The notes under the pieces were generated by a model. It was not told the origin of the DNA, made no database searches, and saw only the letters and a list, made by a program, of their open reading frames with translations. Position numbers and translations under genes: made by a program. A DNA stretch of 64,000 nt, taken from an uncultured Winogradskyella sp. (GTDB lineage: Bacteria; Bacteroidota; Bacteroidia; Flavobacteriales; Flavobacteriaceae). Position 1 is the stretch's first letter. Every line of letters begins with the position of its first letter. The stretch spans positions 310,001 to 374,000 of the forward strand of contig NZ_CANLYI010000003.1 in assembly GCF_947495255.1 (NCBI RefSeq). The letters are read 5' to 3'. This document shows positions 1-8,090 of this stretch, in pieces.

Positions 1-1
1 A

Positions 2-1039
2 GCCGAAGAATTACTTAGCGGAATTAAGAAAACACAACAGAAATTAGGTAGTGCCGTAATGCTCCCAGACGATAAAATTAAAGCCGAAATTCTATACAAC
101 GATTACGATATTTTTAAACGTTTGTTTAGTTGGTATATGTATGCTAGTACAGTGTTATTTATCCTTATTATAGTTCAGATTTTTAAATATAGAAGTAATT
201 GGATTAATATAGCTATTAAAGTACTTATTGGTGTAATTATAGCATTGTTTGTATTGCATTTAGGTGGTTTAATATTACGTTGGTATTTGTCTGGTCATGC
301 ACCTTGGAGTGATGCTTATGAATCTATGATATATGTTGCATGGTCTGTAATGTTATTCGGATTGTTGCTCGGTATAAAGAAGAGTAGTTTAACAGTTGCA
401 GCATCTGCATTTGTATGTTCTATGATATTAATGGTGGCACATTGGAATTGGATGGATCCAGCCATTGCAAATTTACAGCCTGTTTTACAAGGTTATTGGT
501 TAATGATTCATGTATCTGTAATTGTCGCTAGTTATGGACCATTTGCCATCGGAATGATTTTAGGAGTTGTAGCTCTATTGCTAATGATATTAACAACTGA
601 AGAAAATAAAGAGCGTATGCTCATTAATATTAAAGAGCTAACCATAATTAATGAAATGGCTTTAACTGTCGGTTTAGTAATGCTAACGATTGGGAATTTT
701 CTTGGTGGAATGTGGGCTAATGAAAGTTGGGGAAGATATTGGGGTTGGGATCCAAAGGAAACTTGGGCACTTATTAGTATAATGATTTATGCTTTTGTAA
801 TACACATGCGTCTTATACCTGGTTTAAGAGGTCGTTGGATCTATAGTTTATTATCTATAGTGGCCTTTGCAAGTATTTTAATGACTTATTTTGGTGTTAA
901 TTTTTATTTATCAGGTTTGCATGCTTATGCAAGTGGAGACCAAATATTAAGCTTTCAGTTTATAGCAATCACAATCGTCGCAGTGGCTGTACTTGGTTTC
1001 TTCTCTTTTCTGAAGTATAAGAGATATTACAAGAAATAA
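2..1039 (+). CDS. ccsA: Cytochrome c biogenesis protein CcsA/CcsBA, C-terminal part (5' end outside window)
   Basis: The reading frame is open to the left edge, so only the C-terminal 345 residues are present. The visible part is the CcsA (HemeC-synthase) half of a system II cytochrome c maturation protein, an integral membrane protein that presents heme to apocytochrome c outside the cytoplasmic membrane. It shows about eight hydrophobic segments and the tryptophan-rich WWD heme-handling signature around WGRYWGWDPKETW, followed by a conserved His in YAFVIHMRL. In Bacteroidota the ResB (CcsB) and CcsA halves are usually one fused polypeptide, which fits a frame running in from the left. A Met exists at position 59, but codons upstream stay in frame, so I do not take it as the true start. 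The next gene is over 300 bp away. Confidence 0.9.
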   Translation, partial: AEELLSGIKKTQQKLGSAVMLPDDKIKAEILYNDYDIFKRLFSWYMYASTVLFILIIVQIFKYRSNWINIAIKVLIGVIIALFVLHLGGLILRWYLSGHAPWSDAYESMIYVAWSVMLFGLLLGIKKSSLTVAASAFVCSMILMVAHWNWMDPAIANLQPVLQGYWLMIHVSVIVASYGPFAIGMILGVVALLLMILTTEENKERMLINIKELTIINEMALTVGLVMLTIGNFLGGMWANESWGRYWGWDPKETWALISIMIYAFVIHMRLIPGLRGRWIYSLLSIVAFASILMTYFGVNFYLSGLHAYASGDQILSFQFIAITIVAVAVLGFFSFLKYKRYYKK

Positions 1040-1094
1040 TTAGTAGATTGGTTATTTTTAGATTTTATTTTGTGGTAATTATGGATACCATTAG

Positions 1095-1379
1095 AGACAA
1101 GTATTATCTGTTTCTCAAACTGAATTTGAAGATATAAAAATATGGCATTCAGCACTACAGAATGAATTAAATATAAATGGACTTTCAAAATACAACGGTT
1201 CAATTGCTATAATGCTGCATAGTATTGATGGTAAACGAATTATTGACGAAAAAATCTCAGGTAATAACAATTCAAATACTATAAAACTCCCAACTATAGA
1301 TATTACTGCAGGTGTTTATATTCTAATAATAGAATCAGATACGTATTCATACACAACTAAATTTTGTATTGAGAATTAA
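1095..1379 (+). pseudogene. Orphan T9SS type A C-terminal sorting domain remnant
   Basis: An open frame with no plausible start codon runs to a stop at 1377-1379 and follows a stop at 1092-1094. The last ~80 residues follow the pattern of type A type IX secretion sorting domains: a beta-strand-rich segment with SIAIMLHSIDGKRI, then KLPTIDITAGVYILII, then a short charged C-terminus (FCIEN). In intact proteins the matching pieces are v-x-i-y-d-x-x-G-k-x-v and l-x-x-G-x-Y-x-l. No secreted passenger domain precedes it; the preceding gene is an unrelated membrane protein. The simplest reading is the tail of a deleted or decayed secreted protein. A frameshifted short gene is the alternative. Confidence 0.55.
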
Positions 1380-1427
1380 GATTCTACTGACTATTTTCAT
1401 TAATTTTATTAAATTAATAATTATAAG

Positions 1428-2582
1428 ATGTCAGAAAACAAGAATCTTGGTTTAAACACCATTTGTGCACATATTGGAGAAGTAAAAGATGAACAATTTA
1501 AAGGTGCAATTTCACCAATGTACTTAAGTTCATCTTATGAGTATTTAGATGTTGACGTAAAACGTTACCCTCGTTATTTTAATACACCAAATCAAGAATT
1601 TTTAGCTAAAAAAATAGCAGCTTTAGAACATACAGAAACCGCAATGATTTTTGGGTCTGGTATGGCTGCAATTAGCACTATGTTTTTAGCATTTTTAAAA
1701 CAAGGTGACCATCTTGTGGTTCAGAATACATTGTATGGAGGAACCGTTAATTTTATAAAAGAAGAATTTCCAAAATACGGCATAGAATTTACGTTTACGA
1801 ACGGTTATAAAGTTGAAGATTTTGAGGTTGCTATACAAAGTAATACCAAACTCATTCATATTGAAACTCCTTCTAATCCTTTATTAACTATTACAGATAT
1901 TAAAGCAATTGCAAAATTCGGTAAGTCTCAAGGGATTTTAACTTCTATAGACAATACGTTTGCATCACCTGTAAACCAAAAACCTATGGATTTAGGTATA
2001 GATATGGTAATGCATTCGGCTACAAAATATTTTGGTGGTCATAGTGATATTTGTGCAGGAGCTGTAGCCAGTTCAGCTGAACATATAGAACGCATTTGGA
2101 ATGTCGGAAAAAACCTTGGTGGAAGCTTAAGTGATATGACGGTTTGGATGTTAGAACGTAGTATGAAAACCTTAGGACTGCGGGTAAAAGCGCAAACGAA
2201 GAATGCTATGAAACTTGCGAAATGGTTGGATAAACATTCAAAGGTTTCAAAAGTGTATTACCCAGGATTAAAATCACATCCAGAATATAAATTAGCAAAA
2301 TTGCAAATGAGTGGTTTTGGAGCAATGCTTTCTTTTGAATTGATAGATGGCTTAGATTCGCTACAATTTCAACAAGAATTAAAATTAATAAAATCTTCAA
2401 TGAGTTTAGCAGGTGTAGAGAGTACAATGATATCACCACATCTTACTTCTCATGCTTTATTAAGTCAAGATGAGCGTGATGCTGTAGGTATCAGTGATCA
2501 ATTGATTCGTTTTTCTGTAGGTATTGAGAATACTAAAGATTTAAAAGAAGATATTAACCAAGCTATTGAGAAATTAAAATAA
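1428..2582 (+). CDS. PLP-dependent trans-sulfuration family enzyme (cystathionine gamma-synthase / methionine gamma-lyase type)
   Basis: A full-length (384 aa) member of the Cys/Met metabolism PLP-enzyme family, fold type I. The Schiff-base lysine is K200 in SATKYFGGHSD, the PLP-phosphate loop is FGSGMAAIS (about 75-83), and the cofactor Asp is in TSIDNTF. Family members perform gamma- or beta-replacement or elimination on homoserine esters, cystathionine or methionine in the cytosol. The sequence alone does not separate cystathionine gamma-synthase from methionine gamma-lyase or O-acetylhomoserine sulfhydrylase. The ATG at 1428 gives the normal family N-terminus (LNTICAH). It appears monocistronic, with a convergent gene downstream and a hairpin at 2587-2606 between them. 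Confidence 0.88.
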   Translation: MSENKNLGLNTICAHIGEVKDEQFKGAISPMYLSSSYEYLDVDVKRYPRYFNTPNQEFLAKKIAALEHTETAMIFGSGMAAISTMFLAFLKQGDHLVVQNTLYGGTVNFIKEEFPKYGIEFTFTNGYKVEDFEVAIQSNTKLIHIETPSNPLLTITDIKAIAKFGKSQGILTSIDNTFASPVNQKPMDLGIDMVMHSATKYFGGHSDICAGAVASSAEHIERIWNVGKNLGGSLSDMTVWMLERSMKTLGLRVKAQTKNAMKLAKWLDKHSKVSKVYYPGLKSHPEYKLAKLQMSGFGAMLSFELIDGLDSLQFQQELKLIKSSMSLAGVESTMISPHLTSHALLSQDERDAVGISDQLIRFSVGIENTKDLKEDINQAIEKLK

Positions 2583-2606
2583 AAAAGAGGCTAAATACTT
2601 AGTCTC
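2581..2606 (-). terminator. Intrinsic terminator for the DUF2490 gene
   Basis: Eight-base-pair stem (2587-2594 with 2599-2606, one G-U pair, 4-nt loop) followed on the minus strand by a run of T (2586-2581). It sits about 45 nt after the stop of the minus-strand gene and may also end the convergent plus-strand gene. Confidence 0.5.
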
Positions 2607-2650
2607 AATTCAATGTATCCAAACAATATTTGGCAGAAAAATGATTTTTT

Positions 2651-3337
2651 TTATTGTTTTTTCTCTTTTCTAAAGTCGAATTTTAAATTAAGTTGAACTG
2701 ATAATCGGTTAAAGCTTTTAGTTTTAAATGAATGTCGGGCATAGCCAAATTCTGCTTTTATATTTTTATCAAAACTAAAACCTAAACCAACGAAAACCCT
2801 GTTTTGTTGAAAATCGAATTGATTTAAATAAAAGTGAATTTCATCATAAATAGATACAAACAAAGTATTGTTAATAGGTATTTTTCCTTTAAATCTATAG
2901 CGTAATCTATGCTTAAGGATATTTTCAGTTTCATATTCTAAAAAACGCTGTTCTAATCTAAATCTTTGAGAAAGTTTAATTTTATTTAGTTTGTGATTAA
3001 ATACAAGTTGTTCTAAAATACGGTGTTCTTTAGTGTGAGGTGTGTTATTAACTTCAAAAGAAGAGTCAATATCACCATAAGCATAGCCAATACCAATAGA
3101 AGTTTTTGTGTTTAAATGATAATTAGCACCTACTATACCCAAGAGTAAATGCGTTTTTTCTGCTGGCAACTCGTAATTCCAACTCGTTAGTGAGCCAAAC
3201 AAGCTATACTTATCGCTAACTCTGTTAGATGAAGTGATTTCGTACCAAGAACCTAGTTTACTTTCTCCAGTATTTTGAGCTTGTAATTGGGTTTGAGTGA
3301 AAATAGCAATAATGAATATGTATATGTAATTTTTCAT
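2651..3337 (-). CDS. DUF2490-type outer membrane beta-barrel protein
   Basis: 228 residues with a cleavable signal peptide (MKNYIYIFIIAIFTQTQLQAQ, Gln-ending as is common in Flavobacteriaceae). The rest is a string of alternating amphipathic beta-strands such as RLRYRFKGKI, FVSIYDEIHF and VFVGLGFSFD, ending with a strand that finishes close to the C-terminus, as in outer membrane barrels. The pattern matches the DUF2490 family, whose function is unknown. It is encoded convergently to the PLP-enzyme gene and downstream of pckA on the same strand, but a strong hairpin after pckA separates them, so an independent transcript is likely. The role of the barrel cannot be derived from sequence. Confidence 0.75.
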   Translation of the reverse strand: MKNYIYIFIIAIFTQTQLQAQNTGESKLGSWYEITSSNRVSDKYSLFGSLTSWNYELPAEKTHLLLGIVGANYHLNTKTSIGIGYAYGDIDSSFEVNNTPHTKEHRILEQLVFNHKLNKIKLSQRFRLEQRFLEYETENILKHRLRYRFKGKIPINNTLFVSIYDEIHFYLNQFDFQQNRVFVGLGFSFDKNIKAEFGYARHSFKTKSFNRLSVQLNLKFDFRKEKKQ

Positions 3338-3349
3338 AAAAGATGTAAT

Positions 3350-3379
3350 AAAAAAAGAGCCCTAAAAAGGACTCTTTTT
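3350..3379 (-). terminator. Intrinsic terminator after pckA
   Basis: Inverted repeat of about 10 bp with one mismatch (AAAAAGAG / CTCTTTTT arms plus an inner CC/GG), T-rich on the minus strand, located 14 nt after the pckA stop codon. Confidence 0.7.
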
Positions 3380-3392
3380 AGTCATGGAATTA

Positions 3393-5030
3393 TTAAACAT
3401 GGTCGTTTAAGTGATGGTGTTCATCAATTAATGGACCGCCTTCAATAATTTGTTCTGATGCTTCACTCGCAAATTTTTCAAAATTTAAATGGAATGAATG
3501 TGCTAATTGAATTGCTTTACTAATGTATCCACCTTTTTGTAACCAAGTATTCATTGGGTCTAAAATTTCAGTAGGAACATTAGGACAGTATTTTGGCATG
3601 TGTAATCCAAATATTGGATGTTGGTCATAATCCACTTTGTCTAAATCACCGTTTAAAATTGCAGTAATCATAGCTCTAGTATATTTTAGTTTTATACGAG
3701 ATCCAACACCATAAGGACCACCACTCCAGCCCGTGTTAATTAGCCAAACGTTAACACCTGCTTCTTGCATTTTTTTACTTAGCATTTCTGCATAAACTGT
3801 TGGGTGTAATGGCATAAATGGCTCTCCAAAACAAGCAGAGAACGATGGTACTGGTTCTGTTATACCTGCTTCTGTACCTGCAACTTTAGCTGTGTAACCA
3901 GAAATAAAGTGGTATGCAGCTTGACCTGGTGTTAATTTAGAAACTGGAGGTAATACACCAAAAGCATCTGCAGTTAAAAAGAAAATATTTTTTGGGTTAT
4001 CTGCGTAAGAAGGTTTTTGAATATTATCTATATGGTATATTGGGTAACTTACACGTGTATTTTGCGTAATGCTACTATCCATATAATCAACTTCTCCATT
4101 GTCTTTAAAAACAACATTTTCTAAAATCGCACCTGGCTTAATAGCTCTAAAAATATCTGGTTCTTTTTCTTCAGAAAGGTCAATTACTTTTGCGTAGCAA
4201 CCACCTTCAAAGTTAAAAATATTGTTGTTTGCAGTCCAACCGTGTTCATCATCACCAATTAATTTACGTGTAGGATCGGCTGATAATGTCGTTTTTCCTG
4301 TGCCAGATAATCCAAAGAAAATAGCAGTATCACCATCTTCACCAACATTAGCAGAACAGTGCATTGGTAATACATCTCTCTCTACAGGAAGAATAAAGTT
4401 TAAAGAAGAGAAAATCCCTTTTTTAATTTCACCTGTATAACCAGAACCACCAATTAAGGCAATTTTTTTAGAAAAATTAAGAATTGAAAAATTTCCTTGA
4501 CGTAAGCCAACAGCCTTTGGATCTGGTGCTACATAACCAGGAGCACAAAGAACCAACCATTCTTCTTTGAAATTTTCTAATTCAGATTCATCTGATCTTA
4601 AAAACATATTATAAGTAAACATGCTAGACCAAGGGTATTCTGTAATGGTTCTTACGTTTGTTTTGTATTCTGGATCAGCACATACATAAGCATCTCTCGC
4701 ATAAATTTCTTTACCACTTAAGTATTTAACGATTTCAGATTCTAATTTGTCAAAATTTTCAGGTGAGATAGCTTTGTTTGTTTTTCCCCACCATACTTTA
4801 TCTGCTGTGTAATCATCTTTTACAATAAAGCGGTCTTGAGGAGAACGACCAGTAAATTTACCAGTATTAATAGCTAAAGTTCCGTTAGCGGTTTCTTTTC
4901 CCATTCCTTTTTCAACAGTAAAGGCTTGTAATTCTTCAGGACTTAAGTTCCATTTTGCAATGGCGTCTTTAATTCCGTATTTGGTTAGGTCTCTTGTTTT
5001 CATAACTAATTTGTTTAATAAAGTTTCCAT
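3393..5030 (-). CDS. pckA: ATP-dependent phosphoenolpyruvate carboxykinase
   Basis: Cytosolic gluconeogenic enzyme converting oxaloacetate + ATP to phosphoenolpyruvate + CO2 + ADP. At 545 aa it has the usual family length. The ATP-binding P-loop is FGLSGTGKTTLS, with the lysine near residue 246, followed by the metal and nucleotide motif LIGDDEHGW and the substrate-site segment TGRSPQDR. An alternative start at Met10 (MKTRDL) would fit many homologues; codon 1 is kept because the frame is open. It lies 31 bp downstream of an SLC13 transporter on the same strand, so the two probably form an operon. That operon is headed by a TGAY-box promoter at 6928-6970, which would couple gluconeogenesis to the stress regulon of this window. 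Confidence 0.97.
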   Translation of the reverse strand: METLLNKLVMKTRDLTKYGIKDAIAKWNLSPEELQAFTVEKGMGKETANGTLAINTGKFTGRSPQDRFIVKDDYTADKVWWGKTNKAISPENFDKLESEIVKYLSGKEIYARDAYVCADPEYKTNVRTITEYPWSSMFTYNMFLRSDESELENFKEEWLVLCAPGYVAPDPKAVGLRQGNFSILNFSKKIALIGGSGYTGEIKKGIFSSLNFILPVERDVLPMHCSANVGEDGDTAIFFGLSGTGKTTLSADPTRKLIGDDEHGWTANNNIFNFEGGCYAKVIDLSEEKEPDIFRAIKPGAILENVVFKDNGEVDYMDSSITQNTRVSYPIYHIDNIQKPSYADNPKNIFFLTADAFGVLPPVSKLTPGQAAYHFISGYTAKVAGTEAGITEPVPSFSACFGEPFMPLHPTVYAEMLSKKMQEAGVNVWLINTGWSGGPYGVGSRIKLKYTRAMITAILNGDLDKVDYDQHPIFGLHMPKYCPNVPTEILDPMNTWLQKGGYISKAIQLAHSFHLNFEKFASEASEQIIEGGPLIDEHHHLNDHV

Positions 5031-5061
5031 AATTAAAAATTTTTATAATTCGACGTTCGAT

Positions 5062-6900
5062 TTAAAATGGCCAAATTAATGGCACTAATAATAATGTTGT
5101 TATTAAAAAGAGTAGAAGCAGTGGTGCACCTACTTTTAAATAATCCATAAATTTGTATCCACCTGCTGTCATTACCATTGCGTTGGTTGTTGTACCTACA
5201 GGAGTTAAAAATGCTGTTGAAGCACTAATAGCAACCACAATCATAAATGGTGCAGGAGAAATGTTTAATGTATTTGCTGCTATAATTACAATTGGAGCCA
5301 TTAATACAGCTGTTGCTGAGTTGTTTATTACTTGACTGAAAGTTGTTGTTAGTAAAAAGACACCTCCTAGTAAAACTACCGGATGAAAACTACCTAATGA
5401 GCTTACGAGTCCATTGGCAATTAATTCTGCTGTTCCTGTTTTTTGTAAAGCTATTCCCATGGGTATCATGGCAGCAATCATTACTACACTAATCCAACTA
5501 ATTCCTTTATATGCTTTTACCATTGGTACGCAACCTGTAATTAAAATAATACCTGCAGAAATCAATGCTGCTATTGCACCAGGTACAATTTTAAAGACTA
5601 ACATTACTATCATAAGTAATAGTGAAAATAAAGCAATGTAAGATCTTATAGAAAGAGTAGTTACTGTTTTTGCCATACCTTCTGGACTACCACAAATTAC
5701 AAGATGTTGGTAATGATTTTTTAGTTCATCAATAGCACTCCATTCACCTCTAACTAAAAATGCATCGCCTGCTTTTACTGTAATATCTTGTCCGTCTAAT
5801 GGTCTAGAATTTCTTGAAGCTGCCATTAATTGTAGATTATATCTTTCAAAGAAATGGCTAGATTTTATTTTTTTGCCAACCCAAGCAGATTGAGGAGTAA
5901 CTAAAACTTCGGTCATACCAACTTCTTGATTGATAAGATTTTCTCTTAATTCATTTTCAATGGGATTTAGAGGTAACAAACCAAGTCTAAATGTTATCAT
6001 TAGAGCATTTATGGCTTCGGTATTTCCTTTTACAGTAATAATATCGTGGTAAAGAAATTCTGTATCACCTGTTGGTAATTCAATAAATGGACTGTTACCC
6101 TTTAAACGATTAGGATGTCTTCTTTTTATACGAAGGATTGAAACATTAAACTTATTTTCAAAATCCCAATCACTTAATTTTGTATTTAATAATGGAGAAA
6201 CTGACCTTACTCTTAATCTGTAGTATTCACCATCAACTTGGTAAGCTCCAATCCATTGGTGAAGTGTAGTGCTAATGTTTACAGGCTTGTTATTAGTTTT
6301 GTTACTTGGTAAAAGTCTATAACCAATAAATCTAAAATAGAGTAGTGCTAATATTAGTAAGGGTAGACCAATAAGACCAAATTCAAAGAATGAGAAACCT
6401 TCTAAACCACTTTCTATCATTGTGTTGTTTACAATAATATTAGGAGGTGTACCTGTTAAGGTTAGTAAACCACCTGTATTAGATCCAAAGGCAACTGGCA
6501 TTAATAGTTTTGATGGCAATGTACCAATACTCCAAGCTGAAGATATAGTAACAGGCATTAAAGTCGCCACTGTACCAGTATTACTAACAACTCCAGAAAG
6601 TAGTCCTGAACCTAACGTTGTAATCAGTAAAAGTTTTACTTTACTTTTACCTGCTAGTTTTATAAATTTTTCACCAGCTAAAGCTGTCCAACCCGTTTGA
6701 GATAATCCTTCTCCTATAATAAAGAGCGCAGCAATCATAATTACAGTTGGGTTACTAAAACCACTTAAAGTTTCAGTTAGGTCTAATATTCCGAAAATAA
6801 ATAGACTCAACATTGAAAGAAGTGCAATAATATCTGGAGTGAATTTTCCCCAAATGAAGAGAGAAATAGTGATGATTAGTATGGCTATCATTAAGCTCAT
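5062..6900 (-). CDS. SLC13/DASS-family anion transporter with two TrkA-C (RCK_C) domains
   Basis: 612-residue inner membrane protein. Two hydrophobic transport halves flank a cytosolic insert of about residues 205-400 that resembles two TrkA-C domains (EYYRLRVRSVSPLLN and EVLVTPQSAWVGKKI, with G-D-x-F/Y-L-V-R-G closings). The transport halves carry the SLC13 hairpin signatures SNTGTVATLMP (near 105) and NSATAVLMAPI (near 525), each containing the S-N-T / N-S-A substrate and Na+ loop. Family substrates are dicarboxylates, citrate or sulfate; the exact one cannot be read here. Co-transcription with pckA makes uptake of C4-dicarboxylates that feed oxaloacetate attractive, but this is inference. 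The promoter at 6928-6970 is one of fifteen with the TGAY operator. Confidence 0.85.
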   Translation of the reverse strand: MSLMIAILIITISLFIWGKFTPDIIALLSMLSLFIFGILDLTETLSGFSNPTVIMIAALFIIGEGLSQTGWTALAGEKFIKLAGKSKVKLLLITTLGSGLLSGVVSNTGTVATLMPVTISSAWSIGTLPSKLLMPVAFGSNTGGLLTLTGTPPNIIVNNTMIESGLEGFSFFEFGLIGLPLLILALLYFRFIGYRLLPSNKTNNKPVNISTTLHQWIGAYQVDGEYYRLRVRSVSPLLNTKLSDWDFENKFNVSILRIKRRHPNRLKGNSPFIELPTGDTEFLYHDIITVKGNTEAINALMITFRLGLLPLNPIENELRENLINQEVGMTEVLVTPQSAWVGKKIKSSHFFERYNLQLMAASRNSRPLDGQDITVKAGDAFLVRGEWSAIDELKNHYQHLVICGSPEGMAKTVTTLSIRSYIALFSLLLMIVMLVFKIVPGAIAALISAGIILITGCVPMVKAYKGISWISVVMIAAMIPMGIALQKTGTAELIANGLVSSLGSFHPVVLLGGVFLLTTTFSQVINNSATAVLMAPIVIIAANTLNISPAPFMIVVAISASTAFLTPVGTTTNAMVMTAGGYKFMDYLKVGAPLLLLFLITTLLLVPLIWPF

Positions 6901-6927
6901 ATGGTGTGGTTCTTTTTAATTATAGTG

Positions 6928-6970
6928 TAAAGGTAGAATCAATAGGAACTATTATATATGACGAATGTCA
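6928..6970 (-). promoter_or_regulatory. TGAY-box promoter 1 (SLC13-pckA operon)
   Basis: Read on the minus strand: operator TGACATTCGTCA (6970-6959), exactly 23 nt, then -7 box TACCTTTA (6935-6928), about 27 nt before the start codon at 6900. Architecture identical to the other fourteen sites. Confidence 0.8.
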
Positions 6971-7122
6971 TACTTTGGTTGTATTGTGAATTTTTCAATT
7001 TTGATTAGTTTTTTTTATGAATTTGTAACTTTAATTCAGTCGATAACGTTTGCGAATTAAAAAGTAAGCTGATATCTACCTTCTTTTTAATATTTTTGGT
7101 ATTCAGAAAAACAAAAACGAGC

Positions 7123-7845
7123 ATGAAATTAGACATATTGGCTATTGGAGCACATCCGGATGATGTTGAATTAAGTTGTGGAGCAACCTTAGCAAAGGAA
7201 GTTGCTAATGGTAAAAAAGTTGGAATTATAGATCTAACACGAGGGGAATTAGGAACAAGAGGAACTGCAGAAACGCGTGATGAAGAAGCCTCTAATGCAG
7301 CAAAAATTTTAGGAGTACATACAAGAGCAAATATGCGATTTGCAGATGGCTTCTTTATTAATGACAAAGCTCATCAAATAGAAATCATAAAGATGATTCG
7401 TTATTATCGGCCAGAAATAATTATTTGTAATGCTGTTGATGATAGACATATTGATCATCCTAAGGGCAGTCAATTAGTAAGTGATGCTTGTTTTTTAAGT
7501 GGGTTAAAAAAAATCGAGACTAAATATAAGGATAGCAATCAGCTTCAAGAACCTTGGCGTCCTAAACAGGTATACCATTATATACAATGGAAAGATATAG
7601 AGCCAGACCTTGTCGTAGATGTAACTGGTTTTATGGATATTAAGGTAAAATCTGTTTTAGCTTATAAAACTCAATTTTTTGATCCAAACAGTAAAGAGCC
7701 TGAAACTCCGATTTCTAGCAAGAATTTTACGGATAGTGTTGATTATAGGGCAAGAAATTTAGGACGATTAGTTGGTGTGGAACATGCTGAGGGTTATACA
7801 GTTGAGCGTTTTGTTGCAGTAGATTCGATATTTGATTTAAAATAA
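7123..7845 (+). CDS. bshB1: Bacillithiol biosynthesis deacetylase BshB1
   Basis: 240-residue LmbE/PIG-L family zinc deacetylase that removes acetate from GlcNAc-malate in bacillithiol synthesis, a cytosolic low-molecular-weight thiol pathway used by many Bacteroidota. The N-terminal metal motif is AHPDD (H11-D14), and the second site is RHIDHPKG with H112. The frame is open 27 nt further upstream to a TTG, but the ATG at 7123 gives the family N-terminus MKLDILAIGAHPDD and is chosen. A possible -7 box TATTTTTG lies at 7091-7098; I see no clear -33 element. It is monocistronic and divergent from the SLC13 operon. Confidence 0.92.
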   Translation: MKLDILAIGAHPDDVELSCGATLAKEVANGKKVGIIDLTRGELGTRGTAETRDEEASNAAKILGVHTRANMRFADGFFINDKAHQIEIIKMIRYYRPEIIICNAVDDRHIDHPKGSQLVSDACFLSGLKKIETKYKDSNQLQEPWRPKQVYHYIQWKDIEPDLVVDVTGFMDIKVKSVLAYKTQFFDPNSKEPETPISSKNFTDSVDYRARNLGRLVGVEHAEGYTVERFVAVDSIFDLK

Positions 7846-7858
7846 TTATAAAAAGTCT

Positions 7859-7888
7859 TTGTAGAAAAATGTAAATATTTTACATTTG
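7859..7888 (+). promoter_or_regulatory. Constitutive promoter of tRNA-His
   Basis: TTG (7859-7861), 19 nt, TACATTTG (7881-7888): the standard Bacteroidota -33/-7 arrangement, 17 nt before the tRNA. Confidence 0.7.
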
Positions 7889-7904
7889 CAATCCAATTTA
7901 AAAT

Positions 7905-7979
7905 GGTGGTTGTAGCTCAGCTGGTTAGAGCGTCGGTTTGTGGTACCGAAAGTCGCCGGTTCGAACCCGGTCTTCCACC
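7905..7979 (+). tRNA. tRNA-His (anticodon GTG)
   Basis: Cloverleaf with D-stem GCTC/GAGC, anticodon arm TCGGT-TTGTGGT-ACCGA (anticodon GTG), and T-arm GCCGG-TTCGAAC-CCGGT. The histidine identity elements G-1 (7905) and discriminator C73 (7979) are both present; CCA is not encoded. The acceptor stem GTGGTTG/CTTCCAC contains tandem U-U mismatches at pairs 5-68 and 6-67. Confidence 0.96.
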
Positions 7980-7990
7980 CAGAAGTAATA

Positions 7991-8018
7991 AGCCTTTCAG
8001 AAATGAAGGGCTTTTTTT
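7991..8018 (+). terminator. Intrinsic terminator of tRNA-His
   Basis: Nine-base-pair stem (7991-7999 with 8004-8012, one G-U) capped by a GAAA tetraloop and followed by seven T. Confidence 0.85.
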
Positions 8019-8030
8019 GTGGATAGAATT

Positions 8031-8065
8031 AAAAAAGTCCTTCATTGTGTTAGTGAAGGACTTTT
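8031..8065 (-). terminator. Intrinsic terminator of the M28 peptidase gene
   Basis: Perfect 12-bp stem (8033-8044 with 8054-8065) and 9-nt loop, followed by T residues on the minus strand; 26 nt after the stop codon at 8091. Confidence 0.85.
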
Positions 8066-8090
8066 AATATGTATTTGATGAGATTGAAAT

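Noticed and set aside
7096-7122. N-terminal extension of bshB1 from a TTG
   Set aside because: The family N-terminus begins at the ATG at 7123, and the extension overlaps a likely -7 box.
7005-7367. 120-codon minus-strand open frame opposite the start of bshB1
   Set aside because: Antisense shadow of a clearly recognised gene; the protein has no recognisable features.
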